Source: Streptomyces asoensis (GTDB lineage: Bacteria; Actinomycetota; Actinomycetes; Streptomycetales; Streptomycetaceae). From it: DNA of 64,000 nucleotides. This document shows, in pieces, positions 16,628 through 24,973 of this stretch (positions are counted from its first letter, which is position 1; every line of letters begins with the position of its first letter). The position numbers were made by a program, and so were the translations under genes. Location of the stretch: contig NZ_BNEB01000003.1 of the NCBI RefSeq assembly GCF_016860545.1, positions 744,001-808,000 of the forward strand, read 5' to 3'. The notes under the pieces were generated by a model, which saw only the letters and a program-made list of their open reading frames with translations, made no database searches and was not told the origin of the DNA.

Positions 16628-17278
16628 TCAGGCCTGGCGCAGATCCTCCATGGTCACAGCCGAACCCGGCAGCACGGAGGGGGCCGGAGCCCGCATCCCG
16701 TCCAGGAACAGCTGAAGGTGTCGGTGGACGAACCGGTCGGCGTTCAGGCAGGCGGTGCCGGCCGGGGGCCGGCTGAGCTGGGCCACCGCGATCATCACGT
16801 CACCCACGCCCACGTCGGGCCTCAGCTGCCCGGTCGCCTTGGCGCGGTCCATGATCTCCTCGATGATCAGCTCGACCCGTTCACGCGCGGCTTCGAGGTC
16901 GGGGTGGTGCTCGTCGAAGGTGCTGGAGATCATCGGGCACAGTGCGCTGATCCGCTCGTCGGCGGAGGCGTGCACGAACCTCTCCAGCGCCCCGAACGCG
17001 TCACCGGTCTCGGCGAGGGCGGCCTGTCCGTGCTCGACCGTGCGGTCGAGCACGGAGAAGACGACCTCACGGACCAGCGCGTCACGGTCGGGGAAGTTGC
17101 GGTACAGCGTGGCGTTGCCGACGCCGGCCCGGCGGGCGATCTCGTCGAGCGGCACATCCGGGCCGAACTCGACGAACATCTCGCGGGCGGCGACGACGAT
17201 CCGCTCCCGGTTGCGCAGGGCGTCGGCACGGGGCCGGGTCACCTTGCGCACGGCTGGGGTGGCGGTCGCGGTCTGCAC
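16628..17278 (-). CDS. TetR-family regulator
   Basis: A 216-residue repressor. The helix-turn-helix reads REMFVEFGPDVPLDEIARRAGVGNATLYRNFPDRDALV. The ligand domain shows the SBD motif typical of this subfamily (CPMISSTFDEHHPDLEAARERVELIIEEI). It starts with GTG after AAGGAG. It lies upstream of the MFS gene and is probably its repressor. A 9-bp inverted repeat 68-102 bp upstream is its likely operator. Confidence 0.9.
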   Translation of the reverse strand: MQTATATPAVRKVTRPRADALRNRERIVVAAREMFVEFGPDVPLDEIARRAGVGNATLYRNFPDRDALVREVVFSVLDRTVEHGQAALAETGDAFGALERFVHASADERISALCPMISSTFDEHHPDLEAARERVELIIEEIMDRAKATGQLRPDVGVGDVMIAVAQLSRPPAGTACLNADRFVHRHLQLFLDGMRAPAPSVLPGSAVTMEDLRQA

Positions 17279-17345
17279 GGCGCACTCCTTCTGACGTCCT
17301 GGACGCTTCGTTGTGTTGCGGGACTTTCACGATCCGGGGATCGAC

Positions 17346-17380
17346 TCCCCGTTTCGCTCGGACACATGGCTAAACGGGGA
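17346..17380. promoter_or_regulatory. Candidate TetR operator
   Basis: TCCCCGTTT (17346-17354) and AAACGGGGA (17372-17380) are perfect 9-bp inverted arms with a 17-nt spacer, in the upstream region of the TetR gene. Confidence 0.55.
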
Positions 17381-17558
17381 AGGCGTCCCCGGTTATTTCC
17401 CGATCCCGGAAGTTTTTCGATGTGACCTGGACCACATATGCCGGGCGGCCGACCACGACCCCGTGACCAGGCACTTAAGCCGCTCGGGGGCACCACGCGG
17501 GCCGGCACACGCGCCCGCACACGACGCCGCACATGGCGTCACACCTCGCGTCGCACAT

Positions 17559-17650
17559 GGCGCCGGGCAAGGCGCCGGGCAAGGCGCCGGGCAAGGGCGC
17601 GCAAGGCGCCGGGCAAGGCGCCGGGCAAGGCGCCGGGCAAGGGCGCGCAA
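17559..17650. repeat. Two perfect 46-bp repeats with internal 12-mers
   Basis: Each 46-bp copy (17559-17604 and 17605-17650) is three GGCGCCGGGCAA 12-mers plus GGGCGCGCAA. The copies are identical. They sit in the 504-bp interval between the TetR gene and the metalloprotease gene and appear non-coding. Confidence 0.85.
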
Positions 17651-17782
17651 GGCGCCACGGCGACGTACCGGCCGGTAATCCACGATCGGTCTCCTCCAGC
17701 GCGCGTCCGCGTGCGCCTCGTCGGAGGGTGATCGGGAGGACGCAGCCGGTGACCAGGGGCTGCCTGGAGCGAAAGGCCCTGC

Positions 17783-19108
17783 ATGCAGCCGCAGCCCCTG
17801 CGCCCCGCGCCGGCCCGCGCAGGCGAGTCGCCCCGCCGTCGGATACGCCCGCGCCGCGTCGCCGCCTTCGTCTGCGTGAGCGCCCTGATGCTCACCGTGG
17901 GCACATCGGCCGGCACGGGTGACCTGACCCCTGCCCCCGGCGCGACGACGGCCGGCGCCGGCCCGGCCTCCCTGGCCCGTTCCTCCGCCCTCGCCCCCTG
18001 CATGATCAACGGCCGTACGACGGTCCAGATGTCCGAGGGCCTGCCCACAGCGCGCGGCTACGCCCGCTCCACCGGCACCGTCCGCGCGCTCACCCTGATG
18101 ATCGACTTCCCGGACGCGCCCGGCCGGGGCAGCGCGCTCGCCCGCTACCAGGAGTTCCTCCCGCAGACCCGGCAATGGTTCCGCACCGCGTCGTACGGCC
18201 GGCTCGACTACCGCGCCGAGACCCCGGTCCCGCACTGGCTGCGCATGCCGAAACCGTTCCGCGCGTACGGCATAGAGCGCGGCGCGCCCTTCGACCCCGG
18301 GTACCGCGAACTCGTCCAGGACATCGTGGCCGCGGCGGACCCCACGGTGGACTTCCGCTCGTACGACCTCCTCAACGTGCTGGTCACCCCGAACGCGGGC
18401 CCCTCCGCGCTGGACACGGTCCTGTCGGTGACGTTCGCCGGCAACGCGGAGGCGCCGGTCGCCGACGGGGTGACGGTGGCGAACGCGTCCTTCGTCTACT
18501 CCCGCCAGGACGACGGCTCCGGCTCCTACGACCACACCGGCTACCGCGTACTGCCCCACGAGAACGGGCACGTCTTCGGCCTGCCCGACCTCTACACGCA
18601 GGAGGGCGGGGGCGCGGTCGGCCACTGGGACATCATGAGCGAGGACTGGGGAGCCAACAACGATCTCCTCGGCTGGCACAAGTGGAAGCTGGGCTGGCTG
18701 GACGCCTCCCAGATCGCCTGCGCGGCCTCGCAGGGGACCACGGAGTACCCCCTGACCCCCCTGTTCCGCCCGACCGGCCCGAAGCTGGTCTTCGTCCCGA
18801 TCAGCGACCGCACGGGGTACGCCGTCGAACTGCGCGCCCGCGGCGGCAACGACGAGACGGTGTGCCGCCCGGGCGTCCTCATCTACAAGGTGGACGCCGA
18901 CGTCGACACCGGCATGGGCCCGGTGACGGTCTACGACTCCCGCACCGACAGCGGCGGCTGCACGCGCAGCCCCAACGTCCACGCGGAGCTCTCCGACGCC
19001 CCCTTCGCACCGGGCGAGACGTTCAAGGACCCCAAGAGGGACATCCGCATCTCGGTGGTCTCGGCGGACCTGGCGGGGGACTACCGGGTGCGGGTGACCC
19101 GGGGCTAG
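17783..19108 (+). CDS. Secreted M6-type zinc metalloprotease
   Basis: A 441-residue exported protease. The N-terminus has Arg-rich RRRIRPRR followed by a hydrophobic stretch (VAAFVCVSALMLTVGTSAG), a signal peptide that could use Tat or Sec. The catalytic site is HENGHVFGLPD: His259, Glu260 and His263 with Asp269 as third ligand, the HExxHxxGxxD signature. It resembles the M6 (immune inhibitor A-like) domain. The ATG at 17783 is preceded by AAAGG. It stands alone after a repeat-rich interval. Its function is likely extracellular protein degradation. Confidence 0.88.
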   Translation: MQPQPLRPAPARAGESPRRRIRPRRVAAFVCVSALMLTVGTSAGTGDLTPAPGATTAGAGPASLARSSALAPCMINGRTTVQMSEGLPTARGYARSTGTVRALTLMIDFPDAPGRGSALARYQEFLPQTRQWFRTASYGRLDYRAETPVPHWLRMPKPFRAYGIERGAPFDPGYRELVQDIVAAADPTVDFRSYDLLNVLVTPNAGPSALDTVLSVTFAGNAEAPVADGVTVANASFVYSRQDDGSGSYDHTGYRVLPHENGHVFGLPDLYTQEGGGAVGHWDIMSEDWGANNDLLGWHKWKLGWLDASQIACAASQGTTEYPLTPLFRPTGPKLVFVPISDRTGYAVELRARGGNDETVCRPGVLIYKVDADVDTGMGPVTVYDSRTDSGGCTRSPNVHAELSDAPFAPGETFKDPKRDIRISVVSADLAGDYRVRVTRG

Positions 19109-19338
19109 TACGGGGACCGCCCGCCCGCGAGACACGCACGTACACGCGCGTGGATGCGTGCGTACGGGAGACCGCCCGCCCGTGAGACGACCGCCCGCCT
19201 ACGGGATCCGCCCCGCCGCACCCGGCCATGGGCGTCACCACCCGCCCCACACGGGGCACCGCCGCACCCGCACCGCGGTTCACCCGCCACTATGGCTACT
19301 GCCAGAGTTCCGCCGCCGTACCGGAGAGTCGAGCACCC

Positions 19339-20970
19339 ATGTCCGCGAAGACGACCGCATCCGCCCCGTCACCGGTGCCGGGGCCGGGGCCGGGGCCGGG
19401 GCCGGCCCCGGCGGAGGCGGTCACTCCGCTGATCCGCGGGATCACCGTGCTGCGGCAACTGACCGAGGCGGGCGGCACGATGAGCCCGAGCGGGCTCGAG
19501 CGGGCCACCGGCCTGGCGCGTTCCACCGTGGACCGCATCACCGCGACGCTCGCCCGGATGGGATACGTCCGTCTCGACGGCCGGGACGCGGTCCTGACCC
19601 CGCGCGTCATGGAACTGGGCAACGCCTACCTGGGCGCACTGCGGCTGCCCGCGCTGCTGTCCGCCCGTGCGGACCGCCTGGCCGACGAGCTCGACGAGTC
19701 GGTCTCCCTGGCCGTGGCCGACGGCGACGGCATCCGCTTCATCCACCAGGCCACCAGGCGCCGCGCGATGTCCCTGAGCTTCCGCATCGGCGACCTGCTC
19801 CCGGCCGAACGCACCGCGCCGGGGCAGCTGTTCGCGACGGAGTGGACGCCGCAGGTGTGGCAGGCCTGGCGCACCAGGAGGGCGGAGGACCCCCGCAACC
19901 GAGCCTTCCCGACGGTCCCGCCGCCCCCGGGGAGCGCGGGCGGTGACGAGGACTTCGAGGCGAGGACGGCCCGGGCCGCGGTGGAGAACTGCGCCGTGGA
20001 CGACCAGCTGATCGAACCCGGCCTGGTGGCGGTCTCCGTACCCGTACGGGATCCCCGTACCGCCCGGATCACGTGCGTGGCGAGCGTCGTCAGCCACACG
20101 AGCCGGCACACCTCGGCGGATCTGCGCGAGACGCTGTTGCCCCGCCTCCGGGTGGCCGTGGCGGCGATGGAGGACGACCTGCGCGGCGCGCCGCGTCCCG
20201 AACCGGGCCCGCCGCCCGCCGGGCTGGCGACCTGGACGGGCGCGTCGAAGCTGGAACTGGGACGCGAGTTCATCGAGTCCCTCGCCCGGGGCCTGACCGT
20301 CCTGTCGGCGTTCGACGAGGGCCGGGCGGAACTGACCCTCACCGAGGTCGCGAAGGCGACGGGCCTGGCGAGGGCGACGGCGCGCCGGGCGTTGATCACG
20401 TACGAGCACCTGGGCCTGGTGGCACCCACACCCCACCGCGGCACGTTCGCCCTCACCCCGCGGGTCCTCTCCCTCGGCTTCCCGCCCCTCTCCCGCACGT
20501 CCCTCCCCCGGATCGCGGCCCCCCGCCTGACGGGCCTGGCGGACGAGATCCAGGAGACGACGTCCCTGGCGGTCCTGACCGAACGGCGCGACGAGATCCA
20601 GTACACGGCCCGGGCGACGGCGCACCACGTGATGAGCGTGGACATCGCGGTGGGCACGCGTCTGCCGGCCCGCTCGACGTCGACGGGCCGCCTCCTCCTG
20701 GCCGCACCGGCGCCCCACGGAAGCCCGCCTTCCTCCCCCGCCTACACCCTGGCCGACGGGGAACCGGAGCAGGGCGTACGCATGATCGCCGTGCCGGTCC
20801 ACGACCGGGACGGCCGGGTGATCGCCGCCCTCGGCGCGGCGACCCACGTCGCCCGCCGCACGGCCGAGGAGTGCGTCCACGACATCCTCCCGGCCCTGCT
20901 GTCGACCGCTGGCCACATCGAGACGGACCTCCACACGGCGGCCCGCTTCACCCACGTCCCCCTGACCTGA
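19339..20970 (+). CDS. Regulator with two complete IclR units
   Basis: A 543-residue protein, about twice the usual IclR length. The first unit has a helix-turn-helix (LIRGITVLRQLTEAGGTMSPSGLERATGLARSTVDRITATL) and a full effector domain. The second begins at about residue 310 (SLARGLTVLSAFDEG...LTEVAKATGLARATARRALITYEHLG) with its own effector domain, though the second effector domain seems shortened between SPAYTLADG and the end. A Gly-Pro repeat (PGPGPGPG) lies near the N-terminus. The ATG at 19339 has GGAGAG upstream. Tandem IclR proteins occur in Streptomyces; the target is unknown. It is the last gene before tRNA-Arg. Confidence 0.88.
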   Translation: MSAKTTASAPSPVPGPGPGPGPAPAEAVTPLIRGITVLRQLTEAGGTMSPSGLERATGLARSTVDRITATLARMGYVRLDGRDAVLTPRVMELGNAYLGALRLPALLSARADRLADELDESVSLAVADGDGIRFIHQATRRRAMSLSFRIGDLLPAERTAPGQLFATEWTPQVWQAWRTRRAEDPRNRAFPTVPPPPGSAGGDEDFEARTARAAVENCAVDDQLIEPGLVAVSVPVRDPRTARITCVASVVSHTSRHTSADLRETLLPRLRVAVAAMEDDLRGAPRPEPGPPPAGLATWTGASKLELGREFIESLARGLTVLSAFDEGRAELTLTEVAKATGLARATARRALITYEHLGLVAPTPHRGTFALTPRVLSLGFPPLSRTSLPRIAAPRLTGLADEIQETTSLAVLTERRDEIQYTARATAHHVMSVDIAVGTRLPARSTSTGRLLLAAPAPHGSPPSSPAYTLADGEPEQGVRMIAVPVHDRDGRVIAALGAATHVARRTAEECVHDILPALLSTAGHIETDLHTAARFTHVPLT

Positions 20971-21033
20971 CCTCCCCACCCCCGAACCCGTATCCGGTAC
21001 GCTGACGCCTGTGACCCACAGGGCCACAACCCC

Positions 21034-21106
21034 GCCTTCGTAGCTCAGGGGATAGAGCACCGCTCTCCTAAAGCGGGTGTCGCAGGTTCGAATCCTGCCG
21101 GGGGCA
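21034..21106 (+). tRNA. tRNA-Arg (anticodon CCU)
   Basis: A complete cloverleaf can be drawn. The acceptor GCCTTCG pairs with CGGGGGC using two G-U pairs, the D arm is GCTC/GAGC, the anticodon arm CCGCT-CTCCTAA-AGCGG, and the T arm GCAGG-TTCGAAT-CCTGC. The anticodon CCT reads AGG. The gene carries the attL core in its 3' half and stays functional because the element restores the 3' end. Confidence 0.95.
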
Positions 21107-21108
21107 CA
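21065..21108. repeat. attL core (44 bp)
   Basis: Starts CTCCTAAAGCGGGTGTCGCA and ends in GGGGGCACA. Identical to 40605-40648. It spans the tRNA anticodon loop to the 3' end, the usual target of tyrosine integrases. Confidence 0.95.
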
Positions 21109-21114
21109 AGGGAA

Positions 21115-21148
21115 AAGGCCAGCTAGGAGCATGCTCCTAGCTGGCCTT
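21115..21148. terminator. 34-bp perfect palindrome after the tRNA
   Basis: The 17-base arm AAGGCCAGCTAGGAGCA is followed at once by its exact reverse complement. It lies between attL and int, on the element side, and begins with nearly the same bases as the chromosomal terminator at 40653-40692. It probably terminates the tRNA transcript and may also stop int read-through. Confidence 0.75.
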
Positions 21149-21150
21149 CG

Positions 21151-21182
21151 TCACCCACCTAGGAACGTTCCTAGGTGGGTGA
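21151..21182. terminator. 32-bp perfect palindrome
   Basis: TCACCCACCTAGGAAC and its exact reverse complement abut, 2 bp after the previous palindrome and 15 bp from the int stop. It is a likely int terminator, or an arm-type recombinase or Xis binding site, given the shared CTAGGA core. Confidence 0.65.
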
Positions 21183-21197
21183 CATCCACTTCTGACA

Positions 21198-22361
21198 TCA
21201 ACGAGGGCGGTCTTTCACGACCGGCCGCCTCTTGAGCAGCCGATCCATGTGGCTGATGGCCTCCCGCTGGGTGTCCTGGACGACGTGCGTGTACACGTCC
21301 ATGGTGATGCTGATCTGGCTGTGTCCGAGGATCTCCATCACGACGCGGGGAGCAACCCCGGCAGCGGTCAGCAGCGTGGCGCACCCGTGCCGGGCGTCGT
21401 GCAGCCGGATCACGCGGAGGCCGGCGGACTCGGCGACGCGGGTGAAGGAGCGGTACATGTTGCGCGGCTCGATCGGACGGCCGTTCCGGGTGGCGAAGAC
21501 GTAGCCACCGTCATCCCACGACTCCCCCGCGCGCTGCTTGGCAGCCGCCTGCCGCATCCGGTGCCATCGCAGCGGAGCGATGCACATGGCCGGGAGCGGA
21601 AGGGCGCGGTTGCGGCGGTTCTTGGTGTCGTCGTCATAGAGGACCCCTCGCCGCCGCTGAGTCTGCTGGCGGACGTACAGGACGCGCTTTTCCAGGTCCA
21701 CGTCAGTCCAGCGCAGACCGACGAGTTCACCCCGGCGCAGCCCCATGGCAATGGCGAGCACGAACGCCGCGTACAACGGGTCCTTCCGGGAGGCGGCGAG
21801 GAAGTCCAGCGTCTCGTCGAGCGTCCACGGACTCAGCTCACGCGACGATGCCCGGGGCGGTTCGACGAGGCCCGCGACGTTCCGCGCTATCAGTTCTTCC
21901 CGGCAGGCAGCGGACAGGGCCGTACGCAGCACCCGGTGCGACTCCTTGGCCGTGGCCGCTGTCGTCTTGCTCTCCAGCTGGGTCAGGAAGCGCCGGACGT
22001 CAGCGACGCTGAGGGATTCGAGCCGCTTGGAGCCGAGCATGGGCACGAGGTAAAGCCTGACGTGCGCCTCGTACTTGTCGTACGTGCTGAGCTTCCGCCG
22101 AGGCTTGACGATGTTGTCCAACCAGTAGGGCAGCCAGTCGGAGAGCTTGGCCGAGCGGGTGGGCACGGGCACGCCTTGGTCGACCTTGGTGAGCAGCTCA
22201 CGGCGCTTGGTGTCGCACTCGGCCCACGTCTTGCCGTAGGCGAACTTGCGGGCGCGCGTACCGTCCGGCTGGAGCACGTAGACCGCGCACTGGTAGCGGC
22301 CGTCCTTGCGCTTGGTGATGGTGCCCGCGCCGTTCGGGTTCCGCTTGCGTTGCTGGGCCAT
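21198..22361 (-). CDS. int: Tyrosine integrase of the element
   Basis: A 387-residue site-specific recombinase. It has an N-terminal arm-binding domain (GAGTITKRKDGRYQCAVYV), a core-binding SAM-like domain (LSDWLPYWLDNIVKPRRKLSTYDKYEAHVRLYL) and a catalytic domain. The catalytic residues are visible: Arg in MGLRRGELVGLRW, His-x-x-Arg in LHDARHG, His in LGHSQ and the nucleophile Tyr in MDVYTHV. The ATG at 22361 overlaps the xis stop (TGATG), so the pair is translationally coupled. Its stop is 90 bp from attL, the expected position. Confidence 0.95.
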   Translation of the reverse strand: MAQQRKRNPNGAGTITKRKDGRYQCAVYVLQPDGTRARKFAYGKTWAECDTKRRELLTKVDQGVPVPTRSAKLSDWLPYWLDNIVKPRRKLSTYDKYEAHVRLYLVPMLGSKRLESLSVADVRRFLTQLESKTTAATAKESHRVLRTALSAACREELIARNVAGLVEPPRASSRELSPWTLDETLDFLAASRKDPLYAAFVLAIAMGLRRGELVGLRWTDVDLEKRVLYVRQQTQRRRGVLYDDDTKNRRNRALPLPAMCIAPLRWHRMRQAAAKQRAGESWDDGGYVFATRNGRPIEPRNMYRSFTRVAESAGLRVIRLHDARHGCATLLTAAGVAPRVVMEILGHSQISITMDVYTHVVQDTQREAISHMDRLLKRRPVVKDRPR

Positions 22362-22543
22362 CAGGCCGTCGCCTCCAGTTCGTTGGTGATGTAGTCGCGG
22401 ACCGCACGGGCCGGAATGCGACGGCACCGGCCGATGGTGAGCGAGGGCAGACGCCGGGAGCGGATCAGGTCATAGACCGTGGAGCGGCCGAGCTTGAGCC
22501 GGGCCATGACGTCCGGGACGGTCAGCAGCTCTTCGTCAGGCAT
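22361..22543 (-). CDS. xis: Excisionase (AlpA/MerR-like helix-turn-helix)
   Basis: A 60-residue DNA-binding protein of the excisionase/helix-turn-helix_17 type: LLTVPDVMARLKLGRSTVYDLIRSRRLPSLTIGRCRRIPARAVRDYI. It directs Int towards excision by bending the att region. It lies immediately upstream of int with a 1-bp overlap. AAGGA precedes the start at a long distance. Confidence 0.93.
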   Translation of the reverse strand: MPDEELLTVPDVMARLKLGRSTVYDLIRSRRLPSLTIGRCRRIPARAVRDYITNELEATA

Positions 22544-22603
22544 GGGCGGGTTGTCCTTCCGTCCCGGGGGCGGGTTCGAGTGATGCGGCGAGCCAGGCCG
22601 TCG

Positions 22604-24067
22604 TCATGCAGGCAGCAGCCCTTCCTGTTTGGCGCGTTGGGTGTGGGCGATGTCGTGGCGGACCTGGGCGGCGAGGAGTTCCTCGCCGGGGCGGTAGCCG
22701 CTGCTGAGGTAGGTCCACGAGGAGGCGGTGACGAGGGTGGTGTTCTCGTCGTCCACGGGGAGGCCGGCGCGAATGCGGGCAGCTTCGGCTTGGGCGGTGC
22801 GCCAGGCCCGGCGTACGTCGCGGAGTGCGCCGAGGGTGGTCGAGTAGGCGCGCGACTTGCTGGAGAAGTGGCCGCGGAAGCCGAGCATGTGCGCCCACTT
22901 CCAGAGCTTGAGGTCGGCGAACTCCGGGAGGTGGCCGAGGGCCCACGCGGTGCGGATCATCTGCCGGGCATGCTGCTGAACGGGGAGGCTGGCGAGGGAT
23001 TCGGCTTGGCCGGTGCCGTCGCAGTCGGCGCAGAGGTCGCGGAAGCCGTCAGGGCCTCGTACGTGGCCGCGTCCGGCGCAGGGGCGGCATACGAGGGTGC
23101 GGTCCACGGTGCCCGCGCCTTCGGCGTTCTTGGTGGCGTACTTGGCCACGTATCCGGCGACCTTGGCGTCCGTGAGTTCGCCGTCCCCGAGGGCGGAGAT
23201 CTGATCCACCTTGAAGCGGTCGCCCCACCGGATGACGCGTTCGCCGACGGCGTCCGACTCGACCGTGAGCCGGGCGCGCTCTACCGCCAGGCCGACGGCG
23301 ACGCGGAGGGCATCGAAGGTGGCCCAGGCTGGGGGCGAGGTGGTGTGGCCGTCGGGACCGTCGAAGCGGACGACCGCGTGGAAGTGGACGAGGCCGCGTT
23401 GCTGGTATTCGGCGACCTTGGCGAAGGAGACGCGGAGGGCCGCGTTGAGCGCCTTCTGTGTCATGCCGAGGTGCTCGGCGAGGGCGCGGCGCAGGTAGGT
23501 GGTGAAGCGTGCCCACAGGGCCCCGGCGTGAGCGTTCCACAGCACGGCTCCGGAGTAGTCGTAGCTTGCCGGGCGGAGTGGAGTGCCGAGTTCGGGAGCG
23601 TCCTGGGGGTGGCTCTCGCCGCACGCGCAGGGGCGGGACTTGCCCGCGTTGGTCGTGGGGCGGTTGTGGACGGGGCCGAAGGACGGGGCGGTGAGGGTGA
23701 CGAAGGCACGTGGGTGGTCGCGAACGGCTTCGGCGACGTTCTTGCCGCCGGACAGTCCGGCTTTGATCAGGTGGTAGGTGTCGGCCGCGTAGAGGCGGGA
23801 GCAGGCGGGGCAGCGGGAGGCGCGGCGGTTGCCGCAAGTGGTGAGGAGGCGTCCGGAGGGTTCGTCCTCGGAGCGGTAGGAGCGGACGACTTGCTGGGTG
23901 GTCTGGTCGGTGGTGACCGTCCAGCCGTGCAGGTTGACGGGACTGGTGCAGCCGCGAAGGTCGCGGACCTGTTCGGTGACGCGGTCGAAGTCGTCGGTGT
24001 TGGCCAGTTCGACCAGGTCCCGCAGGCCGGGGCTGATGACGTGGCGCAGGTCGAGGGGGCGGCGCAT
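22604..24067 (-). CDS. repSA: Replication initiator, RepSA family
   Basis: A 487-residue rolling-circle initiator of the pSAM2 type. A metal-binding HUH motif is seen in RGLVHFHAVVRFDG, and the putative nicking Tyr in VAGYVAKYATKNAEG. Two zinc-ribbon like Cys clusters occur: CGNRRASRCPACSRLY near the N-terminus and CRPCAGRGH...CADCDGTG in the middle. It lets the excised circle replicate before transfer. The ribosome-binding site for ATG 24067 is distant. A 15-bp-arm hairpin lies 39-83 bp upstream and might restrain expression. Confidence 0.92.
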   Translation of the reverse strand: MRRPLDLRHVISPGLRDLVELANTDDFDRVTEQVRDLRGCTSPVNLHGWTVTTDQTTQQVVRSYRSEDEPSGRLLTTCGNRRASRCPACSRLYAADTYHLIKAGLSGGKNVAEAVRDHPRAFVTLTAPSFGPVHNRPTTNAGKSRPCACGESHPQDAPELGTPLRPASYDYSGAVLWNAHAGALWARFTTYLRRALAEHLGMTQKALNAALRVSFAKVAEYQQRGLVHFHAVVRFDGPDGHTTSPPAWATFDALRVAVGLAVERARLTVESDAVGERVIRWGDRFKVDQISALGDGELTDAKVAGYVAKYATKNAEGAGTVDRTLVCRPCAGRGHVRGPDGFRDLCADCDGTGQAESLASLPVQQHARQMIRTAWALGHLPEFADLKLWKWAHMLGFRGHFSSKSRAYSTTLGALRDVRRAWRTAQAEAARIRAGLPVDDENTTLVTASSWTYLSSGYRPGEELLAAQVRHDIAHTQRAKQEGLLPA

Positions 24068-24105
24068 GAGTGGCGGGGTGTCCCTTCTGGCACGAGGGTG
24101 GGGGA

Positions 24106-24150
24106 CCTGCGGGCAGCAGCGATCAGTGCGCTCGGGCTGCTGCCCGCAGG
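24106..24150 (-). promoter_or_regulatory. Strong hairpin upstream of repSA
   Basis: CCTGCGGGCAGCAGC (24106-24120) and GCTGCTGCCCGCAGG (24136-24150) form 15-bp perfect arms with a 15-nt loop, between the DUF2637 gene and repSA. It has no T tract. It could act as attenuator, RNA-processing site or replication origin structure. Confidence 0.55.
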
Positions 24151-24218
24151 CATGGCGGATCGGGCCCAGGGGCGGGCAGGGGTGGGGAGTGCCGGGGAAG
24201 CCGGCGCAAGGGGTGGCC

Positions 24219-24917
24219 CTACAGAGCGGCGTGCAGCGCGGTGGCCATGGGCAGGCCGATCCCGAGTCGCGTCTTGAGCTGGGCCGCTGTGATCGGTTCG
24301 CCGTGCTCGGTGCGGTGGGACGTCGCGATGGAGCGTGCTTCGGTCAGTAGCGGCTCAGGAATCTTGGCCACGGGCGCAGTGGGAGCCGGGGCGATCTGAG
24401 GAGCGATCGGGGCCGGGGCCAGAGGGGTGAAGGGCGCCGCAGGGCGGGAGGCCTCAGTTGCCGTCTCGGGCTGCGGGTGGATCTCGTCCGGCACGGGAGC
24501 CGGTACGGCGGGGCGCGCAACGGTGTGGAAGGCACGCAGGAGCTGCGGGCCGACGGAGCCCCAGCCGAGGAGGAGCAGCGGGGCCACCGCGTCGACGGCG
24601 GCGCGGCCGTAGTGTCCGGCGACGATCGGTTCTGCGACGTTAAGGGCGAGGGTCAGCAGTCCGGAGAAGTGCATGAGGTGGGTGGCAGCCGTCATCTGGT
24701 CTGCGGGCAAGCCACGCAGGGAGAGGTAGCGGAGCGCGACCAGTAGGCCGACCACGGACAGGTCCACCATCGGGGCGATGAGCGGGGCGATCGGGTCGGG
24801 GACGCCGAGGCGCAGGGCGAGGGACCAGACGTTGCCGAAGGAGAAGACGAACGCCAGTGCGGCGATGACGATCATGACGGCGGTGATGGTGCGCTGAGTG
24901 ATCCGGTCCTCTGTCAT
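24219..24917 (-). CDS. DUF2637/SpdB-like membrane protein
   Basis: A 232-residue protein with four N-terminal membrane helices (TAVMIVIAALAFVFSFGNVW; ...VDLSVVGLLVALRYL; FSGLLTLALNVAEPIV; AVAPLLLLGWGSVGPQLL), a Pro/Ala-rich cytoplasmic linker and a C-terminal helical domain (ITAAQLKTRLGIGLPMATAL) that looks like a small winged helix. This layout is typical of DUF2637 proteins in AICEs, thought to aid intramycelial spreading of the element. A very good site (GAGAGGAGG) precedes the ATG. Confidence 0.82.
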   Translation of the reverse strand: MTEDRITQRTITAVMIVIAALAFVFSFGNVWSLALRLGVPDPIAPLIAPMVDLSVVGLLVALRYLSLRGLPADQMTAATHLMHFSGLLTLALNVAEPIVAGHYGRAAVDAVAPLLLLGWGSVGPQLLRAFHTVARPAVPAPVPDEIHPQPETATEASRPAAPFTPLAPAPIAPQIAPAPTAPVAKIPEPLLTEARSIATSHRTEHGEPITAAQLKTRLGIGLPMATALHAAL

Positions 24918-24973
24918 GGGTGTTCACCTCCTCTCCTGGGTGTCGGGAACGCGCGAGCGGGGGGGCAGGCTGC

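Noticed and set aside
12523..17278. Biosynthetic gene cluster (dioxygenase, acetyltransferase, exporters, regulators)
   Set aside because: No core synthase is present and the genes are in separate transcription units. The set looks like a conserved chromosomal resistance/regulation region.
17559..17650. Possible CRISPR array
   Set aside because: Units are 12 bp and adjoin directly with no unique spacers, and no cas genes are present. It is a plain tandem repeat.
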